Counted from the first letter of the stretch, positions 24,798-33,657 are shown. The stretch: DNA of 64,000 bases from Pseudomonadota bacterium (GCA_023390905.1 JAEWBY010000021.1:29294-93293); one strand, 5' to 3'. Numbers and translations are program-made. Notes: generated by a model from the letters alone, not told the origin.

Positions 24798-26690
24798 TCA
24801 GCGATAGCCGGCCGCCTGAAGCTCGAACAGTTCCGCGTAGCGGCCGCCCTGGGCCATCAATTGTTCGTGCGTGCCGCTGGATTCGAGCCGGCCTTCGTTC
24901 AACACGAGAATGCGATCGGCCATGCGCACGCTGGAGAACCGGTGCGAGATCAACACGGCCGTGCGATCGCTGGACAATTCCTTGAAGCGCTGGAATACCT
25001 CGAATTCGGAGCGCGCATCGAGCGCGGCGGTGGGCTCGTCTAGGATCATCACCTGCGCATCGCGCATGTAGGCGCGGGCAATCGCGATCTTCTGCCATTG
25101 GCCGCCGGACAGATCCACGCCATTCTTGAAGCGGCGGCCGATGATCTGCTCGTAGCCCTGCGGCAGGGTGGCGATCACTTCGTCGGCCATCGCCCGGCGC
25201 GCGGCGTCGCGGATGCGCGCCTCATCGCCCATCGCCCCGACCAGGCCCACGCCGATGTTCTCGCCGGCGGTCAGGTGATAGCGCACGAAGTCCTGGAAGA
25301 TCACGCCGATGTTGGCGCGCAGATCGTCGATATCGTAATCGCGCAGATCGCGGCCATCGAGCAGGATGCGGCCTTCGTCCGGGTCGTAGAGCCGCGCCAG
25401 CAGCTTGACCAGCGTGGTCTTGCCGGCGCCGTTCTCGCCGACCAGCGCCAGCACCTCACCGGCGCGCAGTTCGAAATCCAGTTGCCGCACCGCCCAGCGT
25501 TCGGCGCCCGGATAGCGGAAGCCGACATTCTCGAAACGGAAGCCCTGTGTGATCGGCCGTGGGATGGCGACGGCATTCGGCGGCGAGACGATCTCCGGCT
25601 CGATCTCGAAGAACGAAAACAGATCGTCCAGATACAGCGCCTGGCCGGCCACCTGCGAGAAGCCGACCAGCAGGCCTTCCAGCAATTGGCGCAGGCGCAG
25701 GAAACTGCCGGCCAGGAAGGTCAGATCGCCGATGCTGAAATCGCCGCGCACCGTGCGCCAGGCGATATAGCCGTAGGCCACGTAATAGCCGAGCGTGCCG
25801 AGCGCGGCCAGCAGCGCGCCCCACAGGGCACGGCGCCGCGCCAGCGCCCGGTTGGCGAGATAGAACTTCTCGGCAAGCGTGCGGTAGCGATCGATCAGGA
25901 ACCGATGGAGGTTGAAGATCTTCACCTCCTTGGCGCTTTCCACGCTGGCGCCGGTCTGGCGGATGTATTCCAGTTGCCGGCGTTCCGGCGTCCACTGGAA
26001 ATTGAGCGAATAACCCAATGCGTTGAAATGCGCTTCGCCGACGAACGCCGGCACCAGCGCCACCGCCAGCAACAGGATCAGCCACGGCGCATAGATGATC
26101 AGGCCCGCGGCGAAACTCACCACGGTGATGGCGTCCTGCACCTGGCCGAACAACTGGCTCATCAGGTTCATCCGGCCCATCGTCTGCCGGCGCGCGCGAT
26201 CCAGTTTGTCCTGCAGATCCGGATCCTCGAAGTCCTCCAGATCCAGCAGCGCGGCGTGTTCCATCAGGCGCACGCTGGTGGCGTTGGTGAACAGTTCCGA
26301 CAGCAGTGCATCGGCATAGCTCACCAGTCGTCCGAGCAGGTCCGAGACGATAGCCAGGCCGAACTCCAGCGCGAGCAGGCCGAGCAGCGGATTGAGCGCG
26401 CCGCTGCGCCATATCGCGATCCAGTCACCCGAAGGCAGGCCGGTGCCGACCAGGCGGATCGCTTCATCGATGATCAGCTTGCCGATGTAGAGCGTGGCGA
26501 TCGGCAGCAGCGCGCGGATGACGCGCAGGCCGAGGCTGGCGATCGTCAGCCCCGGACTGGTGGCCCAGATCTGCCGGAGGAACGGCGGCAGGTTGCGCAT
26601 CGCATGGAAGCGCTCGCGCAGGCTGGGTCCGATTCGTTCACCGCGCCGCGGTTTGGCGGCACGCCTTGCATCCGGTGGGGTCGAGGCCAT
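24798..26690 (-). CDS. ABC exporter, fused permease and ATPase
   Basis: 630 residues: a six-helix ABC transmembrane domain (about residues 45-350) followed by an ATPase with Walker A GENGAGKTT, Q-loop VIFQDFVRYH, signature LSGGQWQK, Walker B VMILDEPTAALD and H-loop LISHRFSS. The WAVRQLDFELRAGEVLALVGE layout is that of half-transporters working as dimers. A short basic N-terminus precedes the membrane domain. The substrate is unknown. It is upstream of the sugar dehydrogenase operon by 36 bp and could be co-transcribed. Confidence 0.88.
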   Translation of the reverse strand: MASTPPDARRAAKPRRGERIGPSLRERFHAMRNLPPFLRQIWATSPGLTIASLGLRVIRALLPIATLYIGKLIIDEAIRLVGTGLPSGDWIAIWRSGALNPLLGLLALEFGLAIVSDLLGRLVSYADALLSELFTNATSVRLMEHAALLDLEDFEDPDLQDKLDRARRQTMGRMNLMSQLFGQVQDAITVVSFAAGLIIYAPWLILLLAVALVPAFVGEAHFNALGYSLNFQWTPERRQLEYIRQTGASVESAKEVKIFNLHRFLIDRYRTLAEKFYLANRALARRRALWGALLAALGTLGYYVAYGYIAWRTVRGDFSIGDLTFLAGSFLRLRQLLEGLLVGFSQVAGQALYLDDLFSFFEIEPEIVSPPNAVAIPRPITQGFRFENVGFRYPGAERWAVRQLDFELRAGEVLALVGENGAGKTTLVKLLARLYDPDEGRILLDGRDLRDYDIDDLRANIGVIFQDFVRYHLTAGENIGVGLVGAMGDEARIRDAARRAMADEVIATLPQGYEQIIGRRFKNGVDLSGGQWQKIAIARAYMRDAQVMILDEPTAALDARSEFEVFQRFKELSSDRTAVLISHRFSSVRMADRILVLNEGRLESSGTHEQLMAQGGRYAELFELQAAGYR

Positions 26691-26784
26691 GCGGCATTGT
26701 GCCCGCTTCCTCGTGCACGGGTCATGCAGGCGCGGCGGCTGCGCTGCCCCTCCCGGCGGGAGCGGGGCAGCGACAGGTTCGTGC

Positions 26785-27228
26785 TCAGGCGGGCAGCGGC
26801 GAGCGCAGGCCGACGCCGAGCCGGTTCCAGGCGTTGATCACCGCGATGCCCATCGTCAGTTCGGCGATCTGCTGCTCGTTGAAATGCGGCAGCAGCGCTT
26901 CGTAGGCCGCGTCGGGCGCACGCGTCTGGCTGACGTTCGTGAGGGCTTCGGCCCAGCCCAGCGCGGCGCGTTCGCGTGCGTCGTAGAACGGGCTTTCTTC
27001 CCACGCGGGCAGGGTATCGAGCTTGCGCGGATCGATGCCCGACTTGCGCAGGTCCACCCCGTGCATGTCCAGGCAGAACGCGCAGCCGTTGATCTGCGAG
27101 GCGCGGTGCTTGACCAGTTCGAACAGCTGATGATCCAGGCTGCCGTGCTGCAGGGTCATGCTCAGTTTGATGAGGCCCTTGAAGGCTTCGGCGGCATGGA
27201 CTTTGTAATCGACGCGGGGAGTGGACAT
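26785..27228 (-). CDS. Carboxymuconolactone decarboxylase/AhpD-like protein, probable ECF41 target
   Basis: 147 residues from the ATG at 27228. AhpD-type redox motif CxxCxxxH is visible in QINGCAFCLDMHGVDLR (about residues 50-66), after the proton-relay Glu region. It lies directly downstream of an ECF41-type sigma gene, and a matching TGTCACG-N16-CGTC promoter sits 51 bp upstream of its start. In the ECF41 group the sigma factor's main target is typically a neighbouring carboxymuconolactone decarboxylase, oxidoreductase or epimerase. Peroxidatic or antioxidant activity is an inference. Confidence 0.88.
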   Translation of the reverse strand: MSTPRVDYKVHAAEAFKGLIKLSMTLQHGSLDHQLFELVKHRASQINGCAFCLDMHGVDLRKSGIDPRKLDTLPAWEESPFYDARERAALGWAEALTNVSQTRAPDAAYEALLPHFNEQQIAELTMGIAVINAWNRLGVGLRSPLPA

Positions 27229-27268
27229 GGAGTGCGTTTCCTTCAGTGCCGGGCCCAATGCCCGTGCT

Positions 27269-28159
27269 TCACTGCAAGGACGTGGCCGAATCACCGCGCG
27301 TGACAGTGGCCGGCAATTTGTCCGGATTCATCACGCTCATCAGTTCGTGGATGCGTTCGCCGTCGCTGATCGCGATCATCGCCGACACCAGCACGCTGTC
27401 GCGGAAGCGCAGCACCGCCGGCTCGCCATTGACGCGCCCCATCCGCCACTCGACTTCCGGCTGCGGCCGGCGATAGGCCGCCCAGAACAGCCGCGCGATG
27501 CGCTCGGCGCCGGACAGCGGGCGGATCGCGGCCGTCGCCTTGCCGCCACCATCGGACACCAGCCGCGCATCGGCGTGCAGCAGGGCCTGGATCGCGGCCT
27601 GGTTGCCGGCGCGCGCGGCTTCCATGAAACGTTCGAGCAGATGGCGGTGACGTTCCGGTGCGACTTCGAAACGCGGCCGTCCGGCCTGCACGCGTTCGCG
27701 CGCGCGGTGGACCATCTGCCGGCAGTTGGCCTCGCTCTGATCGAGCCACTGGCTGATCTGCGCGTAGTCGTAGTCGAACGCTTCCTTCAGCAGGAACGCC
27801 GCGCGTTCTTCCGGGCCCAGGCGCTCCAGCACGGCCAGGAAGGCCAGCGACACCTGTTCGGCCACTTCCGCGCCGTGGTCCGGGCCGGGGCGCTCATCGA
27901 TTTCGATCGGCTCCGGCAGCCACGGGCCGGTATATCGCTCGCGCTGGATGCGGGCCGCGCGCAGGCGATCGATGCCGATCCGGGTGGCCGCGGTGACCAG
28001 CCACGCTTCGGGATCGCGGATGCCGGCGTGTTCGGCCTGCGCCCAGCGCAGCCAGGTGTCCTGGACCACGTCCTCGGCGTCGCTGCGGCTGCCGAGCAGC
28101 CGGTAGGCCAGCGAAAACAGCCGGCCACGGTGGGTCTGGAAGAGGGTTTCGGCGTTCAT
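27269..28159 (-). CDS. ECF41-type RNA polymerase sigma factor with SnoaL-like C-terminal extension
   Basis: 296 residues from the ATG at 28159. Sigma region 2 (LFQTHRGRLFSLAYRLLGSRSDAEDVVQDTWLRW) and region 4 (LERLGPEERAAFLLKEAFDYDYAQISQWL) are followed by a roughly 110-residue SnoaL/NTF2-like domain. Three ECF41 hallmarks are present: WLPEP in the linker (GPWLPEPIE), DGGGK (VSDGGGKATA) and NPDKL at the C-terminus (MSVMNPDKLPATV). There is no anti-sigma gene; in this group the fused C-terminal domain itself controls activity. Two matching promoters flank the gene. Confidence 0.93.
   Translation of the reverse strand: MNAETLFQTHRGRLFSLAYRLLGSRSDAEDVVQDTWLRWAQAEHAGIRDPEAWLVTAATRIGIDRLRAARIQRERYTGPWLPEPIEIDERPGPDHGAEVAEQVSLAFLAVLERLGPEERAAFLLKEAFDYDYAQISQWLDQSEANCRQMVHRARERVQAGRPRFEVAPERHRHLLERFMEAARAGNQAAIQALLHADARLVSDGGGKATAAIRPLSGAERIARLFWAAYRRPQPEVEWRMGRVNGEPAVLRFRDSVLVSAMIAISDGERIHELMSVMNPDKLPATVTRGDSATSLQ
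27279..27305 (-). promoter_or_regulatory. Candidate ECF41 promoter for the CMD-like gene
   Basis: On the minus strand TGTCACG, a 16-bp spacer, then CGTC. This fits the ECF41 consensus TGTCACA-N16-CGTC at all but one base. It lies in the last codons of the sigma gene, 51 bp upstream of the CMD-like start codon. Confidence 0.7.
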
Positions 28160-28168
28160 GCGACCAAA

Positions 28169-28195
28169 GACGGAACAGTGCGGCGTGGCGTGACA
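28169..28195 (-). promoter_or_regulatory. Second candidate ECF41 promoter, upstream of the sigma gene
   Basis: TGTCACG-N16-CGTC again on the minus strand, with the same seven-base upstream box, spacer length and downstream box as at 27279-27305. The CGTC ends only 9 bp before the sigma start codon, so the transcript would be nearly leaderless. It suggests positive autoregulation. Confidence 0.55.
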
Positions 28196-28274
28196 GCCGG
28201 ACGGGGCCCCACTTTGGCCTAAAATACGCGGCTTCGCCCGCCACCTGTCCGGCAGCCAGCCTGCGCACCCGCTC

Positions 28275-29792
28275 ATGTCCTCGATCAAGCAAGAAGATCT
28301 CATCCAGTCCATCGCCGACGCGCTGCAATACATCAGCTATTACCACCCGGTCGATTACATCAAGAGCCTGGCCGCGGCCTACGAGCGCGAAGAATCGCCG
28401 GCCGCGAAGGACGCGATCGCCCAGATCCTGATCAATTCGCGCATGTGCGCCGAAGGTCATCGGCCGATCTGCCAGGACACCGGCATCGTCACCGTGTTCC
28501 TGGAAATCGGCATGAACGTGCGCTGGGACGATGCGACGATGGGCGTGGAGGACATGGTCCATGAAGGCGTGCGCCGCGCCTACAACCATCCGGACAACAA
28601 GCTGCGCGCCTCGGTGCTGGCCGATCCGGCCGGCAAGCGCATCAACACGAAGGACAACACGCCGGGCGTGGTCAACGTCAAGGTCGTCCCGGGCGATCAC
28701 GTCGAGGTGATCGTCGCCGCCAAGGGCGGCGGCTCGGAAGCCAAGTCCAAGTTCGCCATGCTCAATCCCTCCGATTCGATCGTCGACTGGGTGCTCAAGA
28801 CCGTGCCGACGATGGGCGCGGGCTGGTGCCCGCCGGGCATGCTCGGCATCGGCATCGGCGGCACCGCCGAGAAGGCGATGCTGCTGGCCAAGGAAGCGCT
28901 GATGGAGCCGATCGACATCACCGAACTGCAACAGCGGGGGCCATCCAACCGCGCAGAGGAACTGCGGCTGGAACTGTACGAGAAGGTCAACGCGCTCGGC
29001 ATCGGCGCGCAGGGACTCGGCGGCCTGACCACCGTGCTCGACATCAAGGTCAAGGATTACCCGACTCACGCGGCCAACCTGCCGGTGGCGATGATCCCGA
29101 ACTGCGCCGCCACGCGCCACGCGCACTTCACCCTCGATGGCAGCGGTCCGGTGATGCTGGATCCGCCCTCGCTGGCCGACTGGCCGGAACTGACCTACGA
29201 CGCCTCCAAGGGGCGCCGCGTCAATCTCGATACGCTGACGCGCGAAGAAGTCGCCAGCTGGAAACCCGGCGAAGTGCTGCTGCTCAATGGCAAGCTGCTC
29301 ACAGGCCGCGACGCCGCGCACAAGCGCATGGTCGACATGCTCAACAAGGGCGAACCGCTGCCGGTGGATCTGCGCGGGCGCTTCATCTATTACGTCGGCC
29401 CGGTCGATCCGGTGCGCGATGAAGTCGTCGGCCCGGCCGGTCCGACCACCGCCACGCGCATGGACAAGTTCACCGGACAGGTGCTCGCGCAGACCGGCCT
29501 GCTCGGCATGGTCGGCAAGGCCGAGCGCGGGCCGGCGGCGATCGAGGCGATCCGCGCGCATCAATCGGCCTATCTAATGGCGGTCGGCGGCGCGGCGTAT
29601 CTGGTGTCCAAGGCGATCAAGGCGGCCAAGGTGGTCGGCTTCGCCGATCTGGGCATGGAAGCCATCTACGAATTCGAAGTGCAGGACATGCCGGTGACCG
29701 TCGCCGTGGATTCGCAGGGCACTTCGGTGCACGATACCGGGCCAAAGGAATGGCAGGCGCGGATCGGCAGGATCCCGGTCGTCGTTGCATGA
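28275..29792 (+). CDS. fumA: Fumarate hydratase class I (iron-sulfur)
   Basis: 505 residues, single-chain class I fumarase. The N-terminal half has the cluster cysteine in HRPICQDTGIV and GGGSEAKSKFAML; further conserved cysteines occur in GAGWCPPGM and MIPNCAATRHAHF. The C-terminal half carries GPTTATRMDKFTGQVLAQTGL. It interconverts fumarate and malate in the TCA cycle, in the cytoplasm. A -10-like TAAAAT lies at 28220, about 50 bp upstream, and a terminator follows the stop. The succinate dehydrogenase operon is 16 kb away. Confidence 0.95.
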   Translation: MSSIKQEDLIQSIADALQYISYYHPVDYIKSLAAAYEREESPAAKDAIAQILINSRMCAEGHRPICQDTGIVTVFLEIGMNVRWDDATMGVEDMVHEGVRRAYNHPDNKLRASVLADPAGKRINTKDNTPGVVNVKVVPGDHVEVIVAAKGGGSEAKSKFAMLNPSDSIVDWVLKTVPTMGAGWCPPGMLGIGIGGTAEKAMLLAKEALMEPIDITELQQRGPSNRAEELRLELYEKVNALGIGAQGLGGLTTVLDIKVKDYPTHAANLPVAMIPNCAATRHAHFTLDGSGPVMLDPPSLADWPELTYDASKGRRVNLDTLTREEVASWKPGEVLLLNGKLLTGRDAAHKRMVDMLNKGEPLPVDLRGRFIYYVGPVDPVRDEVVGPAGPTTATRMDKFTGQVLAQTGLLGMVGKAERGPAAIEAIRAHQSAYLMAVGGAAYLVSKAIKAAKVVGFADLGMEAIYEFEVQDMPVTVAVDSQGTSVHDTGPKEWQARIGRIPVVVA

Positions 29793-29798
29793 CACCCA

Positions 29799-29823
29799 AA
29801 GGCCCGCGCGAGCGGGCCTTCTT
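29799..29823 (+). terminator. Terminator after fumarase
   Basis: AAGGCCCGC / GCGGGCCTT stem with a GCGA loop immediately after the fumarase stop; the following bases TCTTCT are only moderately T-rich. Confidence 0.6.
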
Positions 29824-29847
29824 CTGAACCATGACCCGGAGAGTCGC

Positions 29848-30486
29848 ATGAGTGAGCTGACGCTGTTCTATTCCCCCAGCACCGCCAGCCTGGTCGTGCA
29901 CTGGCTGCTGATCGAACTGGGCGCGCCGCATCGGTTGCGCGAACTGGATTTCGACAAGGGCGATCAGAAGTCCCCGGAATACCTGCGGCTCAATCCCGCC
30001 GGACGCGTGCCCGCGCTGGTGGTGGACGGGCAGGTGATCACCGAGGCGGCCGCGATTCTCCTGCACCTGGCCGATCTGCATCCGCAGGCCGGCCTCGCGC
30101 CGCCGCCGGGTTCGCCGGAACGCGCGCGCTACTACCAGTGGATGTTCTTCCTCGCCAACACGCTGCAGCCGGCGTACCGGCAATGGTTCTATGACGACGA
30201 TTCCGCCGGCGCAGCGCACTACGCCATTACCCGCGAACAGGCGCGGCAGCGCATCGAGGCGGCGTGGCAGCACGTCGCCGATCATCTGCGGAACAACGGG
30301 CCGTACATGATCGGCGCCCAGCTCACCGTCGTCGATTTCATGACGACCATGCTGATGCGCTGGTCGCGCAACATGCCGCGTCCGAGCGATGCGTGGCCGG
30401 TGCTGAAAACCTTCGCCGATCGGATGAAGGCGATGCCTTCGTTCAAGCAGGTGTACGCGCGGGAAGGCCTGACCGACTGGACCTGA
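29848..30486 (+). CDS. Glutathione S-transferase family protein
   Basis: 212 residues. Thioredoxin-like N-domain (LTLFYSPSTASLVVHWLLIEL, cis-Pro in GRVPALVVDG, glutathione-binding ITEAAAILLHLAD) and an all-helical C-domain with the N-capping LTVVDFMTTMLM. Cytoplasmic conjugation or peroxidase activity; substrate unknown. Expressed separately from fumarase by the terminator between them. Confidence 0.87.
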   Translation: MSELTLFYSPSTASLVVHWLLIELGAPHRLRELDFDKGDQKSPEYLRLNPAGRVPALVVDGQVITEAAAILLHLADLHPQAGLAPPPGSPERARYYQWMFFLANTLQPAYRQWFYDDDSAGAAHYAITREQARQRIEAAWQHVADHLRNNGPYMIGAQLTVVDFMTTMLMRWSRNMPRPSDAWPVLKTFADRMKAMPSFKQVYAREGLTDWT

Positions 30487-30534
30487 GGTTGCCGCGACCT
30501 GGGCCCGGCGAAATGCGTCGGGCCGGAGGCGCGG

Positions 30535-30936
30535 TTACGCCGGATCGGCGCGCGCGGCTTCGGCCAGTTCGGCGGGCAGCAGGTCCAGCACGGTTTCCGA
30601 AGGACGGCACAGCCTCACGCCCCACGGTGAGACCACGATCGGGCGGTTGATCAGGATGGGATGCGCCAGCATCGCCTCGATCAAGGCGTCCTCGCTGGTG
30701 CCGGGCTGATCCAGCCCGAGTTCGGCATGCAGGCTTTCCTTGCTGCGCACCAGATCGCGTGCCGAACCGCCGCTCTGTTGGATCAACGACAGCAGCGTGC
30801 CGCGATCCGGTGGGGTTTTCATGTACTCGATGACGTTCGGCTCGATGCCCGCCCTGCGCAGCCAAGCCAGCACGTTGCGGGAAGTGCCGCAGGCCGGATT
30901 GTGGAAAATCGTCACGCCCGGGTTCGGATCATTCAT
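30535..30936 (-). CDS. arsC: Arsenate reductase (glutaredoxin type)
   Basis: 133 residues from the ATG at 30936 (MNDPNPGVTIFHNPACGTSRN). The catalytic cysteine is in NPACGTSRNVL and the oxyanion-binding arginine pattern is in LINRPIVVSPWGVRLCRPSETVLDLL, as in ArsC/YfgD-type reductases. It reduces arsenate to arsenite with glutathione and glutaredoxin; no ars efflux gene is adjacent, so another thiol-dependent role is possible. One-base overlap with the pldA stop (TGATG). Confidence 0.85.
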   Translation of the reverse strand: MNDPNPGVTIFHNPACGTSRNVLAWLRRAGIEPNVIEYMKTPPDRGTLLSLIQQSGGSARDLVRSKESLHAELGLDQPGTSEDALIEAMLAHPILINRPIVVSPWGVRLCRPSETVLDLLPAELAEAARADPA

Positions 30937-32099
30937 CAGTACCACTCCAGCAGCGAGATGCCCAGGCCCAGGTAGGTGGCCTTGTGGTTGTAGTCGATCA
31001 GGCTTTCGCCATAGCCGTGGAACGCCTGCACGTGGCCGCGGAAGGTGCGGTTGATCGGAAAGCCCCAGTCCAGTTGCAGCGCGCCATGGGACCTGTCGCC
31101 GCCGCGCAGCGAATGCCGGCCGAGCAGCGTGATCTCGTGTCCCTCCTTGCTCCAGGTGAGCATCGCATCGCCGCGGCCGATGTAGTCCTCGATGTCCGGA
31201 TTGTCATCGTCGTTGCCATCGGGCACGCGATACCACGGCCGCAGCACCAACGCCCAGTTCTCGCGATCCAGACCGACGCTGAAGATCACGCGGTTCCAAC
31301 TGCGCGACAGCGGATCGCTGTGCCCGTTGGATTGATGGTTGAAGCTCACGCCGGCCATCCGCCCCTTCCAGCCGGCCAAGCTGTAGTTGTTGCGGAACAC
31401 CAGCATGATTTCCGGTTCGTAGTTGGTTTCCCGGAACGGTCTTGATTCCTCGCCGTTGTACACCTGCCAGCGCGAGCTCTGGGTATAGGCGCCCCACAGA
31501 TCGCCGTTGTCGCCGAAGAGGTTCTCCGCGAACTTTGTCTTGAAGCTCAACTGGAACTTGGCTTCTGTGTTGTCGAGTGCAAGCGGCTCGATGACGGTGT
31601 TGCGCGGATTGGGCGAGGACGGTGACTCGTTGATGTCGCTGGTCCAGAACGCCGGCAGCAGGTACAGCGGCTTGTACCCGCGCAACTGGAACACGCCGAG
31701 CTTGGAGTCCTTCGCCAGTTCCCAGCGGCTGTCCAGCAGCGAACCCTTGCCGGCGTTGGCGATGGCCTCCTGCAACATCGGATCGTCGGTGCGGAACCAT
31801 GCACCCACGCGCCGCCGCGTGCGCTCGCGCAGCGCCAGATCATCAGGCTCGGCAGCTTCGGCGGCGGCCTTCTGTTCCTTGTCGAGCGTCCGGGCGACGG
31901 ACGCCTCGACATCGGCCGCGAGCGTGTCGGCCGGCTTGCGCCCGAACAACCGGTCATAACAGGCCAGTCGCGCGCTGTCGGCTTCCACGGCCTGGCAGGC
32001 TTCCGGCGTGGCCGGCGTGGGATCCATTTCCTGTGCGCCGGCCTGCAGGGCAAACGCGAGACCGGCGGCGAGGACCGGATGGGCGGGTGATCGAAGCAT
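30936..32099 (-). CDS. pldA: Outer-membrane phospholipase A
   Basis: 387 residues from the ATG at 32099, giving signal peptide MLRSPAHPVLAAGLAFALQAGAQ. The active-site region VSFNHQSNGHSDPLSRSWNR carries the His-Ser pair and the Asn of the OMPLA triad; GRGDAMLTWSKEGHEI and the terminal aromatic strand GISLLEWY fit the outer-membrane beta barrel. A predicted periplasmic N-terminal extension of about 100 residues (with two cysteines) precedes the barrel, longer than in E. coli. It degrades phospholipids that reach the outer leaflet. Confidence 0.9.
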   Translation of the reverse strand: MLRSPAHPVLAAGLAFALQAGAQEMDPTPATPEACQAVEADSARLACYDRLFGRKPADTLAADVEASVARTLDKEQKAAAEAAEPDDLALRERTRRRVGAWFRTDDPMLQEAIANAGKGSLLDSRWELAKDSKLGVFQLRGYKPLYLLPAFWTSDINESPSSPNPRNTVIEPLALDNTEAKFQLSFKTKFAENLFGDNGDLWGAYTQSSRWQVYNGEESRPFRETNYEPEIMLVFRNNYSLAGWKGRMAGVSFNHQSNGHSDPLSRSWNRVIFSVGLDRENWALVLRPWYRVPDGNDDDNPDIEDYIGRGDAMLTWSKEGHEITLLGRHSLRGGDRSHGALQLDWGFPINRTFRGHVQAFHGYGESLIDYNHKATYLGLGISLLEWY

Positions 32100-32159
32100 G
32101 GGAAGTCGCTGATTGAAGACCCGTCGATTGTGCCTCAGACCAATGAGCACTTCGTGGGG

Positions 32160-32645
32160 TCAGAAAAACCAGGCGAACACGAACAGCCCGAGCATCGCGA
32201 ATGCCAGCCCCAGTTTCAGCACTACGCCGAACAGGATGCCCAACCATGTCGCAAGACCCACCTTGGTCGCCTGGCCGACTTCGCGGCTGTGCCACAGCTC
32301 GCCCAGCAACGCGCCGATGAAGGGACCGGCGAACAGGCCGATGAACCCGAAAAACAGGCCGATGAACGTGCCCAGCGCCGCGCCGAACAACGCCTTGCGG
32401 CTGGCGCCCACGCGCTGCGCGCCGACCACCGTCGAGAAGAAATCGACCGCGAAGGACAGTGCCGTCAGGATGCCGAGCAGGGTCAGCGTGACCCAGCCGA
32501 TGCGCTGGAAACCCTCGGCCCAGGCCGCCACCAGCATGCCGCCGAACACCAGCGGCAGGCCGGGCAGGGCGGGCAACACCACCCCGGCCAGGCCCACGAG
32601 GATGAGGATCAGCGCAAAACTGTAATAAAGCCAATCAATGCTCAA
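32160..32645 (-). CDS. DUF456 membrane protein (TTG start)
   Basis: 161 residues of almost continuous membrane helices. LVGLAGVVLPALPGLPLVFGGML and GALLGELWHSREVGQATKVGLATWLGILFG are the DUF456 signatures. The start is a TTG at 32645 with AGGGAGA a few bases ahead; no ATG is available. Function unknown, inner membrane. Confidence 0.85.
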   Translation of the reverse strand: MSIDWLYYSFALILILVGLAGVVLPALPGLPLVFGGMLVAAWAEGFQRIGWVTLTLLGILTALSFAVDFFSTVVGAQRVGASRKALFGAALGTFIGLFFGFIGLFAGPFIGALLGELWHSREVGQATKVGLATWLGILFGVVLKLGLAFAMLGLFVFAWFF

Positions 32646-32877
32646 GAAATTCTCCCTTTGGAATCAACGGGTTGGCGGGCACAGCACTTGCTTGTCGGCC
32701 GATTGCATTTTCACAGATTGCGAGTTACTGTGCGGCCGCTGTGTTTGCCAAGGTCACCGTGAATCGTGGCCTAGATGCGGTAGATCCATGATCCGCTACA
32801 TCGTTGTACCTCGCTTCCTCCTTGCAACCAGCCGCCGAGAGGCGTATCCACCACCCAGAGTTCCAAGGAGCAAGTAG
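32646..32877. other. Upstream region and likely leader of the cold-shock gene
   Basis: 232 bp with no gene. Unlike the rest of the window it has several AT-rich patches (for example around 32700-32730). Cold-shock genes of this type usually have long 5' leaders that act in temperature control, so part of this stretch is probably transcribed. Confidence 0.4.
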
Positions 32878-33087
32878 ATGTCCGACCGTGAAACCGGAAC
32901 CGTTAAATGGTTCAACGACGCCAAGGGTTTTGGCTTCATCAGCCGTGAGAACGGCGAAGACGTGTTCGTCCATTTCCGCGCGATCCAGACCCAGGGCTTC
33001 AAGAGCCTGAAGGAAGGCCAGAAGGTCACCTTCACCGTCGTGCAGGGCCAGAAGGGCCTGCAGGCGGACGCTGTCCAGCCGCTGTAA
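32878..33087 (+). CDS. Cold-shock protein, CspA family
   Basis: 69 residues with RNA-binding motifs RNP1 (KGFGFIS) and RNP2 (VFVHF) in the order typical of CspA. It binds single-stranded RNA and DNA. The ribosome site AAGGAGCAAG precedes the ATG and a strong terminator follows, so the gene is monocistronic. Confidence 0.96.
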   Translation: MSDRETGTVKWFNDAKGFGFISRENGEDVFVHFRAIQTQGFKSLKEGQKVTFTVVQGQKGLQADAVQPL

Positions 33088-33124
33088 TCGTTCGCGCCGG
33101 CATCTCTGGCCGGACTCGATGAAG

Positions 33125-33153
33125 AAAAAGCCCGACGTTGAGTCGGGCTTTTT
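33125..33153 (+). terminator. Terminator after the cold-shock gene
   Basis: AAAAAGCCCGAC / GTCGGGCTTTTT with a 5-base loop; strong and flanked by A and T tracts, so it may serve both strands. Confidence 0.9.
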
Positions 33154-33180
33154 CTTTGCACGGCGATGGGAGATTGGCGA

Positions 33181-33657
33181 TCAGCGGATCACGACCTTGC
33201 CGTTCTGCACGCGGACATAGGTGTTCTCGCGGATGCCGCCCAGATCGTGCTGGTTGATGGTGACGCGGCGACCATCATCCATGCGCACGGTGATGTTGTA
33301 GGTATCGCCGGTCGTGCGCTTCTGGATCGCATTGCCGGCCACGGCGCCGGCCACTGCGCCGGCCGCGGTGGAGACGTTCTTGTTGCCTTCGCTGCCGCCG
33401 GTGCTGTTGGAAATCGCGCGGCCCGCCACGGCACCGACAATGCCGCCGAGCACCGCGCCGGTGGCCGACGGTGCACTGCGGCCCGACGAAACCACATCGA
33501 TGCGCTCGACGATGCCGCAGTCGGCGCAGTAGGCGTTGGACGGCGACGAATAACCACCGCTGTTGTAACCGCCACTGCTGTAGCCCGGCGACGACGTGGC
33601 GCAGCCGGCCAGCGCCAGAGCGGAAGCGGCGCCGATCGCAAGCAAACGGATCTTCAT
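33181..33657 (-). CDS. Glycine-zipper outer-membrane lipoprotein (SlyB/Rickettsia 17-kDa type)
   Basis: 158 residues. Lipoprotein signal with lipobox ALAGC (MKIRLLAIGAASALALAGC). A Ser/Gly/Tyr repeat (SSGGYNSGGYSS) follows, then two glycine-zipper helices (GAVLGGIVGAVAGRAISN and AAGAVAGAVAGNAIQK), then a small beta domain ending NTYVRVQNGKVVIR. SlyB-like proteins sit in the outer-membrane periplasmic face and help envelope integrity. Confidence 0.85.
   Translation of the reverse strand: MKIRLLAIGAASALALAGCATSSPGYSSGGYNSGGYSSPSNAYCADCGIVERIDVVSSGRSAPSATGAVLGGIVGAVAGRAISNSTGGSEGNKNVSTAAGAVAGAVAGNAIQKRTTGDTYNITVRMDDGRRVTINQHDLGGIRENTYVRVQNGKVVIR

Noticed and set aside
25098..26837. 579-codon plus-strand frame opposite the ABC exporter
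   Set aside because: Antisense shadow; the minus strand carries all ABC motifs.
27894..29564. 556-codon minus-strand frame opposite fumarase
   Set aside because: A GC-rich antisense shadow: His/Arg/Gln-rich, no family similarity, while the plus strand is clearly fumarase.
30487..30534. Hairpin between the glutathione transferase and arsC
   Set aside because: GGGCCCG / CGGGCC-type pairing is visible but there is no T tract, and such pairing is common by chance in high-GC DNA; not listed as a terminator.
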